In this document: piece after piece, positions 60,067 to 64,000 of the stretch
How the letters are laid out: each line of letters opens with the position of its first letter
Position numbering within the stretch: the first letter of the stretch is position 1
Position numbers and translations under genes: made by a program
The notes under the pieces: model-generated
The model's database searches: none
The model's input: the letters and a program-made list of their open reading frames with translations, nothing else
Told to the model about the DNA's origin: nothing
NCBI GenBank assembly: GCA_030615505.1
Contig: JAUWZD010000001.1
Coordinates: 40,150-104,149 of the forward strand
Length of the DNA stretch: 64,000 nucleotides
Direction: 5' to 3'
Origin: Spirochaetales bacterium
GTDB taxonomy: Bacteria > Spirochaetota > Spirochaetia > SZUA-6 > DRHE01

Positions 60067-61371
60067 TTGGCAAGAAAAATAACAGTTATTGGAACTGGAT
60101 ATGTCGGTTTAGTTGCTGCAGTAGGGCTGGCGGATTTTGGACATTCAATTATCGGGGTGGATATTGATGAAGAGAAGGTACAAAGGCTGAGCCAGGGAAT
60201 ACCTCTCATTTATGAACCGGGAATTCAGGAATATCTAAAACGGAATATAGACTCAAGGAGGCTGCGATTTAGTACAGATATCGATAATGCCGTCCGGGAA
60301 TCGGAGGTCATTATTATCGCTGTCGGAACTCCGCCAAAAGATAATGGAGAGGCGGATCTCTCACAGATAAAAGCAGTTATTAATTCTATTGCCGGGAATC
60401 TAAGCTATTATAAAGTCATAGTGACAAAATCTACTGTGCCGGTCGGTACAAACAGGTGGATTAAGGAGGAACTTAAGAGCAAAACCGGAAATAGTAACTT
60501 TGATGTGGTCTCAAATCCCGAATTCTTGAGAGAGGGAAAGGCAGTGCATGATTTCTTTCACCCTGACAGGATTGTGGTAGGAGTTGAATCAGAGAGGGCG
60601 AAAGAGATCATGGGGGATATCTACCGGTCTTTATATCTTATCCAGACCCACTTTGTCTGGTGCAACCTGGAAACCGCTGAACTTATCAAGTATGCCGGCA
60701 ATGCGTTTTTAGCTTCGAAAATAACGTTTATTAATCAAATGGCAAACCTTGCTGAGGCCGTGAACGCCGATATTCATGTCATCGCCAAAGCTATGGGTAT
60801 GGATGGGAGAATAAGCCCGAAATTCTTGCATCCCGGACCCGGCTATGGGGGGAGTTGTTTCCCGAAAGATACAAAAGCCATAGTTCAAATAGGGGAAAAT
60901 TATAATGTTGACATGAGCCTGATTAAGGAAACTATCCGGGCCAATGAGGCACAGAAAATACGCATGGTAGAAAAACTTAAGAAAATGTCAGGTTCCATGA
61001 AAGGTAAGATTGTCGCTGTTTTGGGCCTTTCCTTTAAGGCCGAGACAGATGATGTAAGAGAGTCGCCGGCCATTGCAGTGGTGAACAGGCTTCTTGAAGA
61101 AGGAGCGGAAGTGCAGGCTCATGATCCGATAGCAATAGAGAATTTTAAAAAACTATTCAATTCGATAAGCTATTTTGAAAACGAATTTGATGCGTCACGA
61201 GGAACAGATGCTCTCGTAATTTGTGCTGATTGGAATGAGTACAGGAATCTTGACCTTGAAAAAATCAAAGAGCTTATGAGGGGAAACATAATTCTTGATA
61301 CCCGAAATATATTGGATGGAGAAAGTGCAAGGGAAATGGGCTTTGTCTATGCGGGAGTAAGAAGGAAATAG
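60067..61371 (+). CDS. ugd: UDP-glucose 6-dehydrogenase
   Basis: 434 residues, TTG start with AGGAG upstream. Rossmann start KITVIGTGYVGLVAAVGLADFGHSIIGVDIDEEKV, then VIVTKSTVPVGTN, NPEFLREGKAVHDFFHPDRIVVG and the catalytic Cys in GPGYGGSCFPKDTKAI. The last domain has LGLSFKAETDDVRESPAI. Makes UDP-glucuronate for polysaccharide. It is separated from the epimerase gene by a broken toxin-antitoxin patch, but the two steps match (UDP-glucuronate, then 4-epimerisation). Confidence 0.92.
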   Translation: MARKITVIGTGYVGLVAAVGLADFGHSIIGVDIDEEKVQRLSQGIPLIYEPGIQEYLKRNIDSRRLRFSTDIDNAVRESEVIIIAVGTPPKDNGEADLSQIKAVINSIAGNLSYYKVIVTKSTVPVGTNRWIKEELKSKTGNSNFDVVSNPEFLREGKAVHDFFHPDRIVVGVESERAKEIMGDIYRSLYLIQTHFVWCNLETAELIKYAGNAFLASKITFINQMANLAEAVNADIHVIAKAMGMDGRISPKFLHPGPGYGGSCFPKDTKAIVQIGENYNVDMSLIKETIRANEAQKIRMVEKLKKMSGSMKGKIVAVLGLSFKAETDDVRESPAIAVVNRLLEEGAEVQAHDPIAIENFKKLFNSISYFENEFDASRGTDALVICADWNEYRNLDLEKIKELMRGNIILDTRNILDGESAREMGFVYAGVRRK

Positions 61372-61408
61372 TATAATCATATTCAAGCAGGTACAGTAAA
61401 ACACTATT

Positions 61409-61609
61409 ATGTTGGTAACGTATTTACTTGACAGAGCAATTGAACAGAAAAGGAAAAGATTGGAGGAGCGGAGGAAAAAGTTACTAAACCTGATTTGGAA
61501 AGTACTTTCAGAGTGTAAAAAACAGTTCTGTTTCAGGGAAGCCTATATTTTTGGATCGGTTATCAATAGTGGAAGTAGATATTATCGATCTATAGTAGGT
61601 TCATTTTAG
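61409..61609 (+). pseudogene. Broken MNT-type nucleotidyltransferase
   Basis: 66 residues. LLDRAIEQKRKRLEERRKKLLNLIWKVLSE followed by EAYIFGSVINSGS, the GS of an MNT domain. After that the frame is lost: the alternative frame gives VDIIDL then a stop, where SDIDL would be expected. Partner of the HepT-like remnant that follows. Confidence 0.6.
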
Positions 61610-61636
61610 AGAAAGAATAAGGTCAGAAGGTATAAA

Positions 61637-62067
61637 ATGGACAGAGCAAAAGTAATACTTATTGAATCAGAAATTTATGATCAAATGCGAATTATTAATA
61701 AGCTATTCGACGATATTGATGAAAGGAAGAAAGGAATCGAAAAAAGCGTTATCAAGAGGGAATCAACTGCTTATAAGATACATTCATTATATTGTGCTTT
61801 TGAAGACCTGTTTGAAATAGTGGCAAGGTACTTTGAGAATCAAATTAATAATCGAGCAGTTTATCACAAGAAAAACTTAGAATAATGAAACTGGATATAT
61901 CAGGCATTAGACCCGCTCTAATTTCTGAAAAATGTTTTTACCTTCTTGAAGAATTAAGGGCTTTTCGGCATTTTTTCCGGCATGCATATTCCTATGAGAT
62001 TAATGTTCAAAAACTCAAGGCCATACTTGAGATATTGAGCGAATTAAAGGGATTATGCAGAAGATAA
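61637..62067 (+). pseudogene. HepT-like HEPN toxin gene split by a frameshift
   Basis: Two abutting ORFs. 61637-61885 encodes MDRAKVILIESEIYDQMRIINKLFDDID ... YKIHSLYCAFEDLFEIVARYFENQIN. 61885-62067 continues with MKLDISGIRPALISEKCFYLLEELRAFRHFFRHAYSYEIN. Joined they give a normal HepT-like protein of about 143 residues, including the RNase motif RHFFRHAY (Rx4H form). The frames differ and meet at TAATG. One base change would repair the gene. Translation restart could still yield two halves. Confidence 0.65.
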
Positions 62068-62172
62068 TTAATGTTATTCCCAGTGGATTACTAATGGAAG
62101 GGAACAAAGCCGCTCGCATTCTTATTGAACATTCTAACCTAATCAATTAAAATTGTTTTAAGGATAAGCATT

Positions 62173-62370
62173 ATGAAGTCAACCATTCAAACACATCTCC
62201 CAGATCAGCTTATGAAACAAATGGAAAAACTTGTCAAAGAAGGTTGGTTCGCGGATTTAGATACCTTAATATCTGATGCCCTCAGGCGTTTTCTGGATTC
62301 ACATAGACCGGAATTAATGGAACATTTCATCCAGGAAAATGTCGAATGGGGCTTACATGGGGAAGAATAG
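62173..62370 (+). CDS. Ribbon-helix-helix antitoxin-like protein
   Basis: 65 residues: STIQTHLPDQLMKQMEKLVKEGWFADLDTLISDALRRFLDSHRPELMEHF is a CopG/ParD-type RHH fold. Overlaps a truncated PIN gene by 14 bp, the common antitoxin-first order of RHH-PIN modules. No clear ribosome-binding site (TTAAGGAT is near). Confidence 0.8.
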   Translation: MKSTIQTHLPDQLMKQMEKLVKEGWFADLDTLISDALRRFLDSHRPELMEHFIQENVEWGLHGEE

Positions 62371-62570
62371 CGAACAGAAATCAGTTATCTGTGATGCTGG
62401 CCCTATAATTTATCTTGACGAACTTAATTGTATTGATCTTCTGTCTGATTTTCAAAAAATCTTTATTCCTGAATCTGTTTGGCAAGAAGTTGAATCCCAC
62501 ACTGTTTATACGCCCTGAATTTCTGACCAACATAATTGAACAAATTAAAAGTGAATGTAAAATCCAATAG
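62357..62570 (+). pseudogene. PIN-domain toxin with internal deletion
   Basis: ATG 62357 gives 53 residues, with VICDAGPIIYLDELNCIDLLSDFQKIFIPESVWQEVESH, the first Asp and the helix-strand start of a PIN RNase, then a stop. In the +1 frame LFIRPEFLTNIIEQIKSECKIQ ends at TAG 62568 and reads like the normal C-terminus. The middle of the domain (about 70 residues with further acidic residues) is gone, so it is inactive. Confidence 0.7.
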
Positions 62571-62578
62571 TTATTTAA

Positions 62579-63550
62579 ATGAAAACAGTATTAGTTACAG
62601 GCGCTGCCGGATTTATAGGAGCAAGAACCTCCCAGTTCTTATTGGACCAGGGATACCACGTCCTTGGCATAGATAATCTAAATGATTACTACGATCTTAG
62701 ACTCAAGGAATATCGCTTAGAGCACCTCAAAAGGAATTCGAATTTTACTTTTTACAAGCAGGATATTGAGAATATTGAATTTCTATCAAAGTTGTTTAAA
62801 GAAAATTCAATCACCGCCGTAATTAACCTGGCAGCAAGAGCCGGTGTTCGATACAGCATTGAAAATCCGCATATATATATGTCTACCAATGCCCAGGGTA
62901 CTTTAAATCTGCTGGAAGTCATGCGGAACTATAATGTAGAAAAAATGGTCCTGGCCTCCACGTCTTCGCTTTATGCAGGACAGGACATGCCTTTTGTGGA
63001 AGATCTGCCGGTGAACACGCCTATATCTCCCTATGCTGCTTCAAAAAAAGCAGCCGAGGTTCTGGCCTATACTTATCATCATCTCCACGGATTAGATATA
63101 TCCGTTGTGCGCTATTTTACAGTCTATGGACCAGCCGGAAGACCGGATATGTCCATTTTCAGGTTTATTAAGTGGATAGATGGAGGAACACCGGTAGAGC
63201 TTTTCGGTGACGGAAGCCAGAGCCGGGATTTCACTTATATTGATGATATTGCTTTAGGGACTATTAAAGCCTTAAAAAAGGTGGGCTATGAAATCATAAA
63301 CTTGGGCGGAGGAAATAACCCAAGATCAATGAAGTCGATAATAAGCAGGATAGAAAAGCGTCTCGGTAAAAAGGCGATTATTAAGGAGAAGCCGTTCCAT
63401 AAAGCGGATATGATGACAACATGGGCTGACATAAGCAAAGCTAAGAAGATTCTTGATTGGTTGCCTGAGGTTGATGTAGATGAAGGACTGGAAAAAACCA
63501 TAACCTGGCATCTTGAGAATAGAGACTGGATTAGGGATATTAAAGTTTAG
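62579..63550 (+). CDS. NAD-dependent epimerase, probable UDP-glucuronate 4-epimerase
   Basis: 323 residues. VTGAAGFIGARTSQFLLDQGYHVLGIDNLNDYYD is the nucleotide-binding start. LAARAGVRYSIENPHIY is close to the UDP-glucuronate 4-epimerase signature. Catalytic STSSLYAG and YAASKKA, then RYFTVYGPAGRPDM and GDGSQSRDFTYIDD. Converts UDP-glucuronate to UDP-galacturonate. This fits the ugd gene upstream. GalE-type UDP-glucose epimerase is the alternative. Confidence 0.88.
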   Translation: MKTVLVTGAAGFIGARTSQFLLDQGYHVLGIDNLNDYYDLRLKEYRLEHLKRNSNFTFYKQDIENIEFLSKLFKENSITAVINLAARAGVRYSIENPHIYMSTNAQGTLNLLEVMRNYNVEKMVLASTSSLYAGQDMPFVEDLPVNTPISPYAASKKAAEVLAYTYHHLHGLDISVVRYFTVYGPAGRPDMSIFRFIKWIDGGTPVELFGDGSQSRDFTYIDDIALGTIKALKKVGYEIINLGGGNNPRSMKSIISRIEKRLGKKAIIKEKPFHKADMMTTWADISKAKKILDWLPEVDVDEGLEKTITWHLENRDWIRDIKV

Positions 63551-63556
63551 CTTTTA

Positions 63557-64000
63557 ATGGGATTAAAAAAGATGATTAAGCTGAAAGATTTTACAGAGAA
63601 AAAAGAAAAGATCTGTGTTATTGGGCTAGGATATGTTGGTCTGCCTTTGGCTGTTCTTTTCAGTACTAAGTATGATGTTATCGGTTTTGACATAAGCTCA
63701 ACGAGAATAAGTGAGATTAAAAAGGGGTATGATAGGACCGGAGAAGTGGAGGCGGAAAAATTACTTTCTTCACCTATTTATTTTACAAGCAATCCGGAGG
63801 CTATTACCCGGGCACGAATCATCATTATTACGGTTCCCACCCCTGTGGATGAACATAATAAACCTGACTTAAGTCATATGAAAGCAGCTACATCCACAGC
63901 TGCTCAATATCTGAACAATAATACTGTTGTTGTCTATGAATCCACGGTATACCCCGGGGCCACTGAGGAGGTTTGTGTTCCGATACTGGAACAGGAGAGC
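63557..64000 (+). CDS. Nucleotide-sugar dehydrogenase (WbpA/TviB type), 3' end outside window
   Basis: Not in the ORF track because it runs off the edge. 148 residues visible: KICVIGLGYVGLPLAVLFSTKYDVIGFDIS, then ITVPTPVDEHNKPDLSHMKAATST and VVYESTVYPGATEEV. The GLPLA and VYPGATEE elements point to the UDP-N-acetylhexosamine (TviB/WbpA) branch, rather than UDP-glucose dehydrogenase. ATG 63557 or ATG 63572 may be the start. Six bp after the epimerase gene. Probably the first steps of a uronic-acid-containing surface polysaccharide. Confidence 0.87.
   Translation, partial: MGLKKMIKLKDFTEKKEKICVIGLGYVGLPLAVLFSTKYDVIGFDISSTRISEIKKGYDRTGEVEAEKLLSSPIYFTSNPEAITRARIIIITVPTPVDEHNKPDLSHMKAATSTAAQYLNNNTVVVYESTVYPGATEEVCVPILEQES

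Noticed and set aside
1-64000. Search by eye for tRNA genes, rRNA, CRISPR arrays and prophage.
   Set aside because: No cloverleaf-like sequence, rRNA signature, regular spaced repeat or phage gene set was seen. A tRNA could be missed without software.

Overview
The window is a 64 kb stretch of a bacterial chromosome with short intergenic gaps, long operons on both strands and moderately AT-rich DNA. I infer an anaerobic or fermentative heterotroph, most likely a spirochaete. The grounds are several sugar ABC transporters without their own ATPase, an anaerobic sulfatase-maturase-like radical SAM enzyme, an ADP-forming acyl-CoA synthetase, FecR-type envelope proteins and a phosphonate pathway of the kind found in spirochaetes. 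There is no rRNA or tRNA gene to confirm this. I saw no CRISPR array, phage or conjugative module.

1-5.7 kb: a carbohydrate ABC transporter (binding protein cut by the window edge, two permeases), a GntR/LacI-type regulator and a PHP phosphoesterase, all on + and tightly packed. 6-13.8 kb: single metabolic genes: radical SAM maturase, ADP-forming acyl-CoA synthetase, alpha-oxoamine synthase, APS reductase, TetR regulator, double-VOC protein. 13.8-18.5 kb (-): LemA plus two TPM proteins, then a CBS4-PAS-kinase-receiver protein. 18.7-21.4 kb (+): aspartate kinase, GIY-YIG protein, SDR and a 55-residue ribbon-helix-helix-like protein missed by the ORF track. 21.4-31.5 kb (-): heterodimeric ABC exporter, envelope lipoproteins with a FecR protein, an aldo/keto reductase and a glucose/mannose-type ABC transporter. 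31.5-35.1 kb: a sigma-54 two-component pair. A sigma-54 promoter and a paired GTTTA-N6-TAAAC site lie between the pair and the sugar transporter, so the whole reads as one regulatory module. 35.2-40.1 kb: Rrf2 regulator with TSUP exporter, Fe-S aldo/keto reductase, orphan TRAP binding protein, diaminopimelate decarboxylase.

40.2-45.3 kb (+) is the most unusual region. From one good sigma-70 promoter runs an operon encoding a bacterial GRAS-domain protein, an unknown 180-residue protein, a SpoIIE/PP2C phosphatase, an RsbW-like kinase, a STAS-like protein, a PAS-linked adenylate cyclase and a PilZ protein. It looks like a partner-switching circuit feeding cAMP and c-di-GMP signalling, with a GRAS protein as possible sensor or methyltransferase.

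45.3-47.7 kb: GNAT, thioesterase, ArfB, MazG. 47.9-53.7 kb: phosphonate biosynthesis (PepM fused to a cytidylyltransferase, phosphonopyruvate decarboxylase, a second nucleotidyltransferase, iron alcohol dehydrogenase). The likely route is PEP to phosphonopyruvate, phosphonoacetaldehyde and 2-hydroxyethylphosphonate, followed by nucleotide activation. It is preceded by a decayed cytidylyltransferase fused to a decayed MFS transporter. 53.7-62.6 kb: accessory DNA holding an intact HEPN-MNT pair, a PhnP-like hydrolase, a PfkB fragment, a complete insertion sequence with inverted repeats, and broken DUF4258, MNT/HepT and PIN toxin modules. 60-64 kb: nucleotide-sugar genes (UDP-glucose dehydrogenase, UDP-glucuronate epimerase, a second nucleotide-sugar dehydrogenase cut by the window end), probably the start of a surface polysaccharide locus.
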